The notes: generated by a model not told the origin, from the sequence alone. Counted from the stretch's first letter, positions 40,112-49,708 are shown. The stretch: 64,000 bases of DNA from Campylobacter concisus (GCF_002913045.1 NZ_PPAF01000026.1:1-64000); one strand, 5' to 3'. Made by a program: numbers and translations.

Positions 40112-41382
40112 AAATCACTCCTTGTCTTTGCATAAAACACTATAAAAAGACCAAGCATTACATAAAGATGAGTAAAGTATATTGTCTCAAATAGTCCCCT
40201 AAATATATAAGTGCAAAGTATGCTTCCAAATATTGCTATATAAAATTTATTATTTAACAAATATCTTTTAAAAGATTCGAAAAGCATATAAAACACAAGT
40301 GTAACAAAAAGAGCAGTACCTACTACACCATAATGATAATACTGACCAATAAATACTGGTTCGTCATGATGTGGATACTTGACTCCATCAGCACCTACAC
40401 CAGTTGGACCAAGGTCATCATTGTTAACATTTTTATCATTTAAAAATTTAGTATATTGCTTACCGCCAAAACCTATGCCTATATAAGCCCTATCAGAGCT
40501 AAAAAGAAGTGGCAATCTTTTTGTTAAAATATCTCCTCTACCAGAAGTATAAAATCCTTGTGTAACTTTTAACTGCAAAAGCGTGGAGTTATAGTAGACG
40601 CAAGCAGAGGCAGCAAGTAAAAATAGGCAAAATATCATAGATTTTTTATTTATAAGATTAATTTTTTCATTTTTAAATATTAGAGCTAATATCACTACTA
40701 AACTTAGAACGATTGCAAGCCATGAGCCTCTTGCCCCTGTAAGCAAAATAAAAATTAAGCCAATGATGATATTAAAAATAGTAATAAAAAATTTATAAAA
40801 ATTACTTTTTATATAAAATAGTGATATCAAAGAAAAAATGAATAAATTATCAAAGAAACTTGAATAAAATCTATCGATAGGTTGAATCAATTGATTTTTT
40901 GTATTTCTTAAATTTAAAAGCGTTCCTTCTTCTATTCCTTTTACAAAAAAATGCAAATTATCTAAGCTTAAAGCTATAACCATGGCAAAAAACAACCATT
41001 TTGAATTTTTATAACTACCATCATGCCAAAGGAGAATAATAAAAATAAATACAAAAGCTCGTTTAAATTCACTAAATGCTGAAAGAAATGCATTCTGGGT
41101 AGTGTCATAAGGAAAAATTGATATTCCAAAAACATATAAATTTAGTAAAATAAAAAGCAGCAATATAGTTTTATTGTTTTTTATATTATTTTTTATATTT
41201 TCTAATGTATTTTTAGTATTAATAATAAAAAGAATCATAGTTAAAAATAGAGCCAAATATATACCTAAATTCTTCACAGCAGTAATATGTTCGTTATATT
41301 GACCTATCAAAAAAAGAGATAAGAAAAATAAGATAGCTCTTTTTAAAAATATTATTAATTTTGGCTTATTTTGAATTATCAT
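40108..41382 (-). CDS. waaL: O-antigen ligase-like membrane protein (WaaL/Wzy family)
   Basis: The 424-residue protein has about ten to twelve membrane helices and one large periplasmic loop (about 275-340: SGRGDILTKRLPLLFSSDRA..., GIGFGGKQY, HHDEPVFIGQYYHYGVVGTA). LLTGARGSWLAIVLSLVVIL is the conserved segment of the PF04932 O-antigen ligase/polymerase family. Ligase and polymerase members cannot be told apart by sequence alone; location among LOS transferases favours a ligase. It overlaps the upstream glycosyltransferase by 17 bases. Confidence 0.75.
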   Translation of the reverse strand: MIIQNKPKLIIFLKRAILFFLSLFLIGQYNEHITAVKNLGIYLALFLTMILFIINTKNTLENIKNNIKNNKTILLLFILLNLYVFGISIFPYDTTQNAFLSAFSEFKRAFVFIFIILLWHDGSYKNSKWLFFAMVIALSLDNLHFFVKGIEEGTLLNLRNTKNQLIQPIDRFYSSFFDNLFIFSLISLFYIKSNFYKFFITIFNIIIGLIFILLTGARGSWLAIVLSLVVILALIFKNEKINLINKKSMIFCLFLLAASACVYYNSTLLQLKVTQGFYTSGRGDILTKRLPLLFSSDRAYIGIGFGGKQYTKFLNDKNVNNDDLGPTGVGADGVKYPHHDEPVFIGQYYHYGVVGTALFVTLVFYMLFESFKRYLLNNKFYIAIFGSILCTYIFRGLFETIYFTHLYVMLGLFIVFYAKTRSDL

Positions 41383-42490
41383 TTAAAACTTCTTCATAAA
41401 TTTTTTGTACATCATTAGCAATTTTACCCCAGGAAAAATTCTCTTCACACATTTTTCTAGCATTTGTAATAATTTTTATTTTGTCAGAATCCTTTAAATT
41501 TAAAATATACTTTTTTACATTTCTGGCGAAATTTTCAAACTCAAAAAGCTTACAATTCTCACTATCCACCATATACTCCTTGCTGCCGCCACCTGCTCTT
41601 GCTATAACAAAACTTTCGCAGCTCATAGCCTCTATGCCAACCATGCAAAACGACTCTTTGTCATTTAAAGGGATGATTGTAAAATCAAAGTCATTATATG
41701 CGGCGTGAACTTTATCTGGTGAGATATTGTCAAGAAATTCTATATTGTTTAGATTGTATTCTTTTATCTTTTTAACAAGACTTTTATAGTATTCATAATT
41801 ATCTTTTCTTTTAATTATTTCACCTATTATTTTAAAATTGTACTCAGATAAATTTTTAAATTCTCTTGCTAGTTCAATCATATATTCAACTTTTTTTTGA
41901 CTAACTATTCTTCCCACAAAACCAATAATAATTTTTTTATCTTTTTTAAAATTTATTTTTTTAAATTTATCTATATCTACACCATTTTTTATAACTTTAT
42001 AAATTTTTGCATTTGGTAGACCTTCAAAATTCTTCATAAGAAAATCACTACAAGTTATAACGGCATCAAGCTTATCAAAATTTTTATTTTTAAAATCATA
42101 AAAATTATGCAGGTGAAGGATCACTTTTATATCTTTATTTCAAGTTTTTATCTTTTTTGCTAACTTCTCTACACTATTATGATAGTTTTGAAAATGCACA
42201 ATATCAGGATTTATTTTTTTTATCTCATTGAAAACCCTATCATTATAAGAGTAGACGTCCCAGCCTAATATTTTTTGAAAAATTCTTTTATAAATTTTTG
42301 AAAGGCGAATTCTATGATGATAAACACCATCCCTATATTCTTTTAAAGGTAAAAACTCATCATCTAAGCAAATAGTGTGAGGTTCATAAAACCAAAGCCT
42401 CTTTGCTACTTCATTTGTCCAAGTCTGAACAGCAGCACCCTTGAGCGGAGGTATGGCATAAAAATTACTTACATAAGCTACTTTTTTCAT
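41366..42490 (-). pseudogene. Glycosyltransferase family 4 interrupted by an in-frame TGA
   Basis: One frame of 374 sense-length codons encodes a complete GT4 enzyme but contains a TGA at 42142-42140. The N-terminal part (42490-42140, 116 residues) has AYVSNFYAIPPLKGAAVQTW and ends IVHFQNYHNSVEKLAKKIKT. After the TGA the same frame continues NKDIKVILHLHNFYDF and the donor-binding half (YKVIKNGVDIDKF, IIGFVGRIVSQKKVEYMIEL, VGIEAMSCESFVIA). A GTG at 42124 could restart translation of the 252-residue second half. The nonsense change is probably from a Leu or similar codon. Loss of function, read-through or sequence error are possible. It overlaps both neighbours. Confidence 0.75.
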
Positions 42491-43569
42491 AACTCAACCA
42501 GTTCCTGTGCAAATTTTGACCAATCGTACATGCCTTTTATGCTCTCTCTTGGTCTTAAATTTTCTATATTTTTTAGCGTTAAATTTATCTTTTCTATCAT
42601 GTCGCTTTCATCAGAAATTTTAAATTTATACCCATTTACTCCATCTTTTATTATTTCTTTCATGCCACCATTTATGCTAACTACACAAGGTTTATTAGCA
42701 GACAATGCTTCAATTACAGTTATGCCAAAAGCCTCATGGCCGACACTCGGCTGCAGATAGATATCGCAGGCGTTATAATACTGATTTAACTCATCATGCC
42801 CGATAGCGCCGACAAAAATAACCTTTTGGCTTACATTAAGTTCGGTTGCTAGCTCTCTTAGACTTTGTAAATTTTCACCATCGCCAACAAGCATAAATTT
42901 GGCGTTTTCTATCTTGTTTATATTTTTCACCATCATACCAAAGCCTTTCCAACCAACTACTCTGCCAACGCTTCCTATCAAAATTTCATCACTCTTTACG
43001 CCAAATTTATCTCTTATTTTTTCTTTTAGTGATGCATCTGGATAAAACTTCTCTTTATCTACACCGTTATAAACTACTTTTATCTCTCTGCTATATCTTT
43101 TTCGTAAGATGTCAGCATTTGCGTCACTCACACTAATGATTTTGTCAATAAATTTAACAAAAAAGCGATCAAAAAAATAAAAATCCTCTCCACCACTTAC
43201 AAATATAGTCTTTAAATTTTTATCATGTTTTTTAAGTAAGTATGCTACAAAAAAATCAAATGGTTTATGAATAACTAAAACATCAAATTTTTGAGATTTC
43301 AAAAATTTTCTAGCATTAAAATAAAAACTAACTCTCTCAACAAATTTCCTAAATCTATTGCCTAGTTTTAAAACCTTCTCTCTTGGATAAAAGTCAAACA
43401 TTTTTAGATCAATATTGCTTTCTTTTAAAAAAGCTGGTACAAATTTGCCTTGTCCAGTACAAATAGTGACTTTATGGTCTTGCATAAGCTCTTTACCCAC
43501 AGAATAATAAAAAGTCTCAACACCACCTATTTTTAATGCAGTTGTTACATTGTAAAGCAGAATTTGCAA
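42487..43569 (-). CDS. Glycosyltransferase family 4
   Basis: This 360-residue GT-B enzyme starts at TTG 43569 after AAGGAATAAAA. It shows NVTTALKIGGVETFYYSVG at the N-terminus, KVVYNGVDKEKFYPD, LIGSVGRVVGWKGFGMMV, VGAIGHDELNQYY and the EX7E motif region EAFGITVIEALSANKPCVV. It is the first gene of the minus-strand glycan operon. Its stop overlaps the next ATG (ATGA). Substrate unknown; likely LOS outer core or another surface glycan. Confidence 0.85.
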   Translation of the reverse strand: MQILLYNVTTALKIGGVETFYYSVGKELMQDHKVTICTGQGKFVPAFLKESNIDLKMFDFYPREKVLKLGNRFRKFVERVSFYFNARKFLKSQKFDVLVIHKPFDFFVAYLLKKHDKNLKTIFVSGGEDFYFFDRFFVKFIDKIISVSDANADILRKRYSREIKVVYNGVDKEKFYPDASLKEKIRDKFGVKSDEILIGSVGRVVGWKGFGMMVKNINKIENAKFMLVGDGENLQSLRELATELNVSQKVIFVGAIGHDELNQYYNACDIYLQPSVGHEAFGITVIEALSANKPCVVSINGGMKEIIKDGVNGYKFKISDESDMIEKINLTLKNIENLRPRESIKGMYDWSKFAQELVEL

Positions 43570-43668
43570 AATTTTATTCCTTGAATTAGTTTTGGGCTAA
43601 TTCTATCATAAAAGCAGCTTTTACCTTAATGAGATTTAATAAAAAACAAATTTTAATTATTTAAAAGA

Positions 43669-43674
43669 TATAAT
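43669..43674 (+). promoter_or_regulatory. -10 box upstream of obgE
   Basis: TATAAT in AAGATATAATCCAG lies 48 bases before the obgE ATG, in the gap between it and the divergent glycan operon. Confidence 0.45.
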
Positions 43675-43721
43675 CCAGCCCAAATTTAAAAATAAAAAAA
43701 TAGATAAATTTAAGGTAAAAA

Positions 43722-44780
43722 ATGTTTATAGATAGTGCAAGATTGACTTTAAGTTCGGGGCATGGTGGAGCTGGAGCTGTGAGTTTTCGCCGTGAAAAAC
43801 ACATCATTTTAGGCGGTCCTGATGGCGGAGACGGCGGAGACGGCGGAGACGTTTATTTTATTTGTGACAACAACACCCACACTTTAGCAAATTATAAGGG
43901 TAAAAGAGCCATGAAAGCTGGCAATGGTGAAGCTGGCATGGGCAAGCGAATGACTGGTAAAAAAGGCGAAAACTTAGAACTAATAGTCCCTCCTGGCACA
44001 GCTGTTTATGATGCACAGACAAATGAACTACTCTGTGACATAGTTAGCGAGGGGCAAAAGACACTATTTTTAAAAGGCGGTAAAGGTGGACTCGGAAATT
44101 TTCACTTTAAAAGCTCTATTAACCAAGCTCCAGAATACGCACAAAAAGGTATGCCAGAAGAGAGCATAGAGGTCAGGCTCGAGCTAAAGCTCATTGCTGA
44201 TGTTGGTTTAGTGGGCTTTCCAAATGTTGGTAAATCAACGCTTATTTCAACAGTATCAAACGCCAAACCACAGATCGCAAACTACGAATTTACAACGCTT
44301 ACGCCAAAGCTTGGCCTTGTTGAGGTCGATGAGTTTAGTGGCTTTGTCATGGCTGACATTCCTGGTATTATCGAGGGGGCGAGCGATGGACGCGGTTTGG
44401 GCGTTAAATTTCTAAAACATATCGAGCGAAATAAAATTTTACTTTTCATGATAGACGGAGCAAACTATAGAGGTATGAGCGAGCAGTTTAGTGTGCTAAA
44501 AGAAGAAGTCGCTAAATTTTCAAGCGTACTTGCTAGCAGGGACTATGCTATCGCTATCACCAGAGTCGATGCGGCGGAAAATTTAGATGAAAATATAAAA
44601 GAATTTATGAAATTTTTAAAGCTAAAGCCAGAGCAAAACGGTAAATTTATCTACAAACAAGATTTACTCAGCTTTGATCATTCAAAACCATATTTCATTT
44701 TGCCGATCTCATCAGCGACAAACGAGAATATCGACGAGCTTAAATTCGCACTACTTGAGCTGCTAAAAAAGGAACTTTGA
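43722..44780 (+). CDS. obgE: GTPase ObgE/CgtA
   Basis: Obg (352 residues) is an essential ribosome-associated GTPase. The Gly-rich OBG fold spans about 1-158 ([33 protein letters not shown]). The G domain follows: G1 GFPNVGKS at 165-172, G2/G3 FTTLTPKLG and [10 protein letters not shown], and a G4-like TRVD. The triple GGCGGAGAC in the DNA near 43824-43852 simply encodes the conserved GDGGDGGD. I recall rplU-rpmA-obg being contiguous in C. jejuni; here the glycan operon separates them. Confidence 0.96.
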   Translation: MFIDSARLTLSSGHGGAGAVSFRREKHIILGGPDGGDGGDGGDVYFICDNNTHTLANYKGKRAMKAGNGEAGMGKRMTGKKGENLELIVPPGTAVYDAQTNELLCDIVSEGQKTLFLKGGKGGLGNFHFKSSINQAPEYAQKGMPEESIEVRLELKLIADVGLVGFPNVGKSTLISTVSNAKPQIANYEFTTLTPKLGLVEVDEFSGFVMADIPGIIEGASDGRGLGVKFLKHIERNKILLFMIDGANYRGMSEQFSVLKEEVAKFSSVLASRDYAIAITRVDAAENLDENIKEFMKFLKLKPEQNGKFIYKQDLLSFDHSKPYFILPISSATNENIDELKFALLELLKKEL

Positions 44781-44826
44781 GTTGCGACTTTTTAGTGCTT
44801 TGGGCATAGAAATTTGAGAGTATAAA

Positions 44827-45162
44827 ATGAAGAAAATTTTTTACATTATGCTATTTTGCTTTAGCGCATATAGCTGTGATCCAGCGGATCCGGCGTATAT
44901 GTTTTTGGATTACAATGACATAGATCGTGACGGTATGCTAAATTTAGATGAGTGGACGTCCTGCAAAGTGCCATCAGCGCTAAAAATAGCACCAGATCTA
45001 TGCACTAGTGAGGAATTTAAGAGGCTGGATCTTGATCGTAGTGGCAAAGTTAGCATTAATGAGCTAGGAAGTTTGATATTTCAAAAGATTGACTGGCAAG
45101 AAGATCCATGCGCCTCTTGGCTGACTGGCAGTAAAAACGTAGATCAAAATAAAAGTCGTTGA
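44827..45162 (+). CDS. Exported EF-hand calcium-binding protein
   Basis: This 111-residue protein has a signal sequence (about 1-16) with a following Cys (AYSCDPADP), then two canonical 12-residue EF-hand loops: DIDRDGMLNLDE and DLDRSGKVSINE. Both have ligands at positions 1, 3, 5 and 12 and Gly at 6, so calcium binding is likely. Other cysteines (four in the mature part) suggest disulfides in the periplasm. It occupies the slot between obgE and fmt where I recall C. jejuni having proB. Function unknown. Confidence 0.8.
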   Translation: MKKIFYIMLFCFSAYSCDPADPAYMFLDYNDIDRDGMLNLDEWTSCKVPSALKIAPDLCTSEEFKRLDLDRSGKVSINELGSLIFQKIDWQEDPCASWLTGSKNVDQNKSR

Positions 45163-45178
45163 AATTTAAAGGAAAGTG

Positions 45179-46084
45179 ATGAATGTAGTTTTTATGGGGA
45201 CGCCTGATTATGCCGTTAGGATACTTAGGCACCTAAAAGAAGCTGGCTTTAATATAAAAGCAGTCTTTACCCAGCCTGATAAGCCAGTTGGCAGAAAGCA
45301 AATTTTAACCCCAAGTGAGGTGAAAATTTACGCACAAAATGAGCTAGCAGGCGTGCCAGTCCTTACACCAAATACGCTAAAAGATGAGGCGGTAGTTAAC
45401 GAGCTAAAGGCATTTGAGCCTAAATTTATTGTAGTAGCAGCTTATGGTAAAATTTTGCCCCAAAGCGTTTTGGACGTGGCAACTTGCATAAATTTACACG
45501 CCTCGATCTTGCCAAAATATAGAGGTGCTAGCCCTATACAAAGCGTGATCTTAGCAGGTGAGAAGCAAACTGGCGTCACAGCTATGCTAATGGACGCTGG
45601 GCTTGACACTGGCGATATGCTGGACTTCATCTGCACTCCTTGCGAGAGTAAGATGTCAAGCGAGCTTTTTAGCGAGCTAGGCGAGCTTGGCGGCGAGCTA
45701 ATCGTAAAAGTGCTTAAAAATTTTGAAAATTTAAAGCCGCAAAAACAAGACGACGCGCAGGCCTCGCACTGCAAAAAGATAAGCAAGAGTGATGGACTTT
45801 TTAGCTTTGACGAAGAGGCTGGGCAAATTTATAATAAATTTCGTGCGCTCACACCTTGGCCAGGGATTTATCTAGCAAGTGGACTAAAAATTTTATCACT
45901 TGAACTAAGCGACAAAAGTGGCAAAAGCGGAGAAATTTTAAGCGTAGAGAAGGACCACGTCGTGGTTGCTTGCAAGGGTGGGGCGGTCAAAATTTACGAG
46001 CTTCAAGAGCCAAGCAAAAAGCCAACAAACGCAAAAGCATATATAAATGGTAAGCGCCTTAGCGTTGGCGATGAATTAAAATAA
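45179..46084 (+). CDS. fmt: Methionyl-tRNA formyltransferase
   Basis: Fmt (301 residues) formylates initiator Met-tRNA. It begins MNVVFMGTPDYAVRIL and contains the formyl-donor site motif NLHASILPKYRGASPIQ (catalytic His107) and LDTGDM. The C-terminal OB-like domain (LTPWPGIYL...) is intact. A GTG one codon upstream (45176) is also possible; ATG 45179 is spaced better from AAAGGA. Confidence 0.96.
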   Translation: MNVVFMGTPDYAVRILRHLKEAGFNIKAVFTQPDKPVGRKQILTPSEVKIYAQNELAGVPVLTPNTLKDEAVVNELKAFEPKFIVVAAYGKILPQSVLDVATCINLHASILPKYRGASPIQSVILAGEKQTGVTAMLMDAGLDTGDMLDFICTPCESKMSSELFSELGELGGELIVKVLKNFENLKPQKQDDAQASHCKKISKSDGLFSFDEEAGQIYNKFRALTPWPGIYLASGLKILSLELSDKSGKSGEILSVEKDHVVVACKGGAVKIYELQEPSKKPTNAKAYINGKRLSVGDELK

Positions 46085-46100
46085 ATTTAAAGGAGCGGTT

Positions 46101-46889
46101 ATGAAAAATGCACTAAGTATAGCAGGGGTTGATCCAAGCGGTGGAGCCGGAGTTTTAGCTGATATAAAGGTCTTTATAGCGCACGGCGTATATGCGATGG
46201 GAGCGATCACAGCGGTCACTGCTCAAAATACAAAGGGCATCTTTGGCATGCAGTTAGTTGAGCCAAAGCTCATCGAGGACCAGATCAAAGCGATATGTGA
46301 TGATATAAGAGTTGATGTGATAAAAATAGGCGTTGTTCCAAGCGTTGAGATCATCAAAAGCGTCGCAAAAACGCTAAGAGAGATCAAAAATTTACCGCCA
46401 GTCGTGCTTGACCCTGTTATGAGCTGTAAAAATGGTGACATCTGGCTAGAGGGCGCTGCAAAAGACGCGATCGTGGAGGAGCTTTTTCCGCTTGCGAGCG
46501 TGATCACGCCAAATATCTTTGAAGCGCGCGAAATTTTAAAGCGTGAGCTAAAAGGCGAGAGCGAGCTAAAAGAGGCTTGTAAGAATCTATTAAAATTTGG
46601 CGAAAAAAGCGTCTATCTAAAATGTGGCGAACTTAATGGTAAGTCGCTTGATATATTTTATGATGGCAGTGAATATGAAATTTTTAGCGATGAGCGTATA
46701 AAAACGACTGCAACACACGGCTCAGGCTGCTCGCTATCAAGTGCGATCGCTTCAAATTTAGCAAATGGACAAAGCTTAAAAGAGAGCGTAAAAAATGCGC
46801 ATGATTATATCTTTAACGCTATCAAAAACGCGGTCATCATCGGCGGCGGACAAAATCCGGTAAATCACTTCTATAAATTTAAGGTGTGA
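46101..46889 (+). CDS. thiD: Hydroxymethylpyrimidine/phosphomethylpyrimidine kinase
   Basis: ThiD (262 residues) phosphorylates HMP and HMP-P in thiamine synthesis. Motifs: SIAGVDPSGGAGVLADIKVF, ITAVTAQNTKGI, VVLDPVMSCKNG and the ribokinase-type TTATHGSGCSLSSAIASNLA near the C-terminus. The strong AAAGGAGCGGTT precedes its ATG. No TPP riboswitch is visible; it is read with fmt and birA. Confidence 0.93.
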   Translation: MKNALSIAGVDPSGGAGVLADIKVFIAHGVYAMGAITAVTAQNTKGIFGMQLVEPKLIEDQIKAICDDIRVDVIKIGVVPSVEIIKSVAKTLREIKNLPPVVLDPVMSCKNGDIWLEGAAKDAIVEELFPLASVITPNIFEAREILKRELKGESELKEACKNLLKFGEKSVYLKCGELNGKSLDIFYDGSEYEIFSDERIKTTATHGSGCSLSSAIASNLANGQSLKESVKNAHDYIFNAIKNAVIIGGGQNPVNHFYKFKV

Positions 46890-46890
46890 T

Positions 46891-47526
46891 TTGAAAGTAG
46901 AGTTTTTTCAAAGTCTGCCTTCGACACAGGAATTTTTGATAGACGCCCTAAAAAACGGCGAGATAAAAGCTCCGTATATGGTTGTGGCGTATAATCAAAC
47001 CAAAGGCATCGGCAGCCGCGGTAACAGCTGGGAGGGGCTTGGCGGAAATTTGTTTATGTCATTTTGCATAAGCGAAGATGAGCTACCAAGCGACATACCA
47101 CCACCTTCGATCTCGATATATTTTTCTATGCTGATGCGTGAGGTCTTGAGCGAACTTGGCTCAAAGTGCTGGCTAAAATGGCCAAATGATTTTTACGTAG
47201 ATGAGTACAAAATAGGCGGCACTTTGACAAATAAAGTGGATGAAATTTACATTTGCGGCATGGGGATAAATTTAACGAGTGCGCCCGAAAAAGCGGGTAT
47301 TTTAGACATCAAAACTAGCGTAGATGAGCTAGTTTGGGGCTTTGTTAGCATGCTTGATAAAAAGATTTTATGGAAGCCAATTTTTAGCAAATTTAGGATA
47401 GACTTTTGCAAGTCAAAAAGTTTTATTACGCATATTGCAAATAGAGCTGTTTCGCTTCAGGATGCTGAAATTTGCGATGATGGAGCAATCTTACTAAATG
47501 GGGAAAAGGTATATTCTTTAAGATGA
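46891..47526 (+). CDS. birA: Biotin--[acetyl-CoA-carboxylase] ligase
   Basis: The 211-residue BirA is the short, regulator-less type without an N-terminal HTH. It activates biotin to biotinyl-AMP and attaches it to the carboxyl carrier protein. KGIGSRGNSWEGLGGNLFMS is the biotin/AMP loop and WLKWPNDFYVDEYKIGGTL the conserved KWPND motif. TTG start 1 base after thiD. It overlaps parA by 4 bases. Confidence 0.92.
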   Translation: MKVEFFQSLPSTQEFLIDALKNGEIKAPYMVVAYNQTKGIGSRGNSWEGLGGNLFMSFCISEDELPSDIPPPSISIYFSMLMREVLSELGSKCWLKWPNDFYVDEYKIGGTLTNKVDEIYICGMGINLTSAPEKAGILDIKTSVDELVWGFVSMLDKKILWKPIFSKFRIDFCKSKSFITHIANRAVSLQDAEICDDGAILLNGEKVYSLR

Positions 47527-48305
47527 GCGAGATAATAACAATAGCTAATCAAAAAGGCGGCGTTGGCAAGACCACAACAGCCGTAAATTTAGCCGCGTCA
47601 CTGGCGGTTGCTGAAAAAAAAGTATTATTAATAGATATCGATCCACAGGCAAACGCGACAACTGGACTTGGTTTTAGTAGAAGCGACTATGAGTTTAACA
47701 TCTATCACGTCTTAACAGATAGAAAAAAGCTCTCGCAAATCGTGTTAAAAACTGAGATCCCAACACTTTTTTTGGCCCCGTCAAATATAGGACTTGTCGG
47801 TATCGAGCAAGAATTTAACGACCAAAATAAGGACTATAAACTAATCCTTAAAAACAAAATTTCAGAAGTTGTAAACGATTATGATTTTATCATCATCGAT
47901 AGTCCTCCAGCACTTGGAAGCATTACGATAAATGCTCTTAGTGCAAGCGATAGTGTGATCATCCCTATCCAGTGTGAATTTTACGCACTTGAGGGTTTGG
48001 CACAGATCCTAAATACAGTTAAGATCATCAAAAAAACGATAAATCCAAAGCTTAACATAAAGGGTTTTTTGCCAACTATGTTTAGTTCGCAAAATAATCT
48101 CTCAAAAGAGACAATTGCAAATTTAAAACAGCATTTTGAAAACAAGCTCTTTAAAAGTAAAGACAGCAAGGATGAATTTGTGGTCGTTCCAAGAAATGTG
48201 AAACTTGCTGAAAGCCCAAGTTTTGGTAAGCCAGTGATACTTTATGATATAAAATCGCCTGGCTCGATCGCGTATCAAAATTTAGCATATTGTATTTTAA
48301 ACTAA
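47523..48305 (+). CDS. parA: Chromosome partitioning ATPase ParA (Soj)
   Basis: The 260-residue ParA has the deviant Walker A KGGVGKTT at 11-18, DIDPQANATTGLG, and the Walker B region YDFIIIDSPPALGSITINAL. With ParB it moves replicated origins. There is no N-terminal DNA-binding extension, so it is the chromosomal Soj type. A parS site was not recognised nearby. Confidence 0.95.
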   Translation: MSEIITIANQKGGVGKTTTAVNLAASLAVAEKKVLLIDIDPQANATTGLGFSRSDYEFNIYHVLTDRKKLSQIVLKTEIPTLFLAPSNIGLVGIEQEFNDQNKDYKLILKNKISEVVNDYDFIIIDSPPALGSITINALSASDSVIIPIQCEFYALEGLAQILNTVKIIKKTINPKLNIKGFLPTMFSSQNNLSKETIANLKQHFENKLFKSKDSKDEFVVVPRNVKLAESPSFGKPVILYDIKSPGSIAYQNLAYCILN

Positions 48306-48320
48306 AAAATAAGGAAAAAA

Positions 48321-49181
48321 ATGGCTAAAAAAGGTGGATTAGGGCGAGGACTTAGCGCGATACTTGAAGATGTAGAGCAAGCCTACAGCAAAGAGATTGC
48401 AAATTTAAATGACTCTGAGATAGTCGAAGAGATAAATATAGATGAAATTTTACCAAACCCATACCAGCCAAGAACTCATTTTGACGAGGAAGCTTTAAAA
48501 GAGCTAAGTGCCAGTATTAAAAGGCACGGACTGATCCAGCCAATAATCGTCATCAAAAAAGATGATGGCTATATGTTAATAGCTGGCGAGCGCAGATACC
48601 GCGCTACAAAGATGCTTGGAGCAAGCAAGATAAAGGCAATCATCGCTGATATCAAGTCTCAAAATTTAAGAGAGCTTGCGCTTATCGAAAATATCCAACG
48701 TGAAAATTTAAATCCAATCGAACTTGCAAAGTCGTATAAAGAGCTCATAAATGAGTATAAGATCACACAAGATGGCTTGGCAAATATCATTCATAAAAGT
48801 AGAACTCAAATAACAAATACGATGAGGCTTTTACTTCTTAGCGACTACACACAAAAACTTTTACAAGAAGATAAGCTAACGCAAGGTCACGCTAAAGTTA
48901 TAGTTGGACTTAGTACTGAAGAAGAAAAGATGGTTGTTGATACGATTATTGGTCAAAAGCTAAGCGTTAGAGACACAGAAATTTTAGTAAAAAAGATAAA
49001 AAATAAGGAAGAGATAAAAGACAAAAAGCCAAAAATTTCTGAGGAAATGAGTAAAAAATTATCAAATTTACAAGAAATTTTTAAAAATTTAAAGATAAAG
49101 ACAAAAGTAAAATCTAGCAATCTAGTTTTAGAATTTAATAATATTTCACAGGTAGAAGAATTTATTGCTAGGCTAAAATAG
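48321..49181 (+). CDS. parB: Chromosome partitioning protein ParB (Spo0J)
   Basis: ParB (286 residues): basic N-terminus (AKKGGLGRGLSAIL, the ParA-stimulating peptide), the CTP-binding/ParB-N domain with NPYQPRTHFDEEAL, GLIQPIIV and the GERRYRATK box, an HTH region (KITQDGLANIIHKSRTQITN) and a C-terminal dimer domain. It is 15 bases after parA. Confidence 0.95.
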   Translation: MAKKGGLGRGLSAILEDVEQAYSKEIANLNDSEIVEEINIDEILPNPYQPRTHFDEEALKELSASIKRHGLIQPIIVIKKDDGYMLIAGERRYRATKMLGASKIKAIIADIKSQNLRELALIENIQRENLNPIELAKSYKELINEYKITQDGLANIIHKSRTQITNTMRLLLLSDYTQKLLQEDKLTQGHAKVIVGLSTEEEKMVVDTIIGQKLSVRDTEILVKKIKNKEEIKDKKPKISEEMSKKLSNLQEIFKNLKIKTKVKSSNLVLEFNNISQVEEFIARLK

Positions 49182-49217
49182 AATTACAAATTTATTTTTA
49201 TTTTTAGTAATTTATTG

Positions 49218-49223
49218 TAGAAT
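49218..49223 (+). promoter_or_regulatory. Possible -10 box of the ATP synthase operon
   Basis: TAGAAT in TTGTAGAATCAG lies 54 bases before atpF', within the 95-base gap after parB. Weak evidence. Confidence 0.35.
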
Positions 49224-49276
49224 CAGACTTTAATTTGAATATTAAATAAAACTTAATGATAAAATAAGGAGAGTGG

Positions 49277-49699
49277 ATGTTAGAAATAGATGTGCCATTG
49301 ATGCTTTTAACGGCTGTCGTTTTCTTGGTATTGATCGCTATTTTGAATTCCTTGCTTTATAAGCCAATGCTCAAATTCATAGATGACAGAAATGCCTCTA
49401 TAAAAAATGATGAAGAGAGTACTAGCAAAAATGCAAGTGATCTAAGCGTTCATGAAAAAGAGATTGAAGAGATTATATTAAATGCAAGGACTGAGGCCAA
49501 TAAAATAAGGCAAGAAGCCTTAAATTTGGCAAAAGAAGAGTCTTTAAAAGAAGTAAATGCTGTAAAAACTAGTTTAGAGGCTGATTACAATGAATTTTTA
49601 AATGCTCTAAGCTCCCAGAAAGATAACCTAAAGGCAGATCTATCAGCTAAACTACCTGAACTTAGAGCGGCTTTAAATGCCAAGCTCTCTAAAATTTAA
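49277..49699 (+). CDS. atpF': ATP synthase subunit b' (FoF1)
   Basis: This 140-residue b-type stalk subunit has one N-terminal membrane helix (about 8-28, PLMLLTAVVFLVLIAIL) followed by a long charged helix. Like other epsilonproteobacteria the operon has two b-type genes; this is the first and shorter one. RBS is AAGGAGAG. Subunits a and c are not encoded here. Confidence 0.9.
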   Translation: MLEIDVPLMLLTAVVFLVLIAILNSLLYKPMLKFIDDRNASIKNDEESTSKNASDLSVHEKEIEEIILNARTEANKIRQEALNLAKEESLKEVNAVKTSLEADYNEFLNALSSQKDNLKADLSAKLPELRAALNAKLSKI

Positions 49700-49708
49700 A
49701 GGAATTTT

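Noticed and set aside
42140-42142. TGA in the glycosyltransferase as a selenocysteine codon
   Set aside because: No selenocysteine position is known in GT4 enzymes and no SECIS-like hairpin was evident just downstream; a nonsense mutation or error is simpler.
43824-43852. Three tandem copies of GGCGGAGAC in obgE
   Set aside because: It encodes GDGGDGGD, a conserved part of the Obg fold, so it is not a phase-variable or mobile repeat.
47400-49250. parS centromere sites near parAB
   Set aside because: I saw no convincing palindrome matching the bacterial parS consensus in this stretch.
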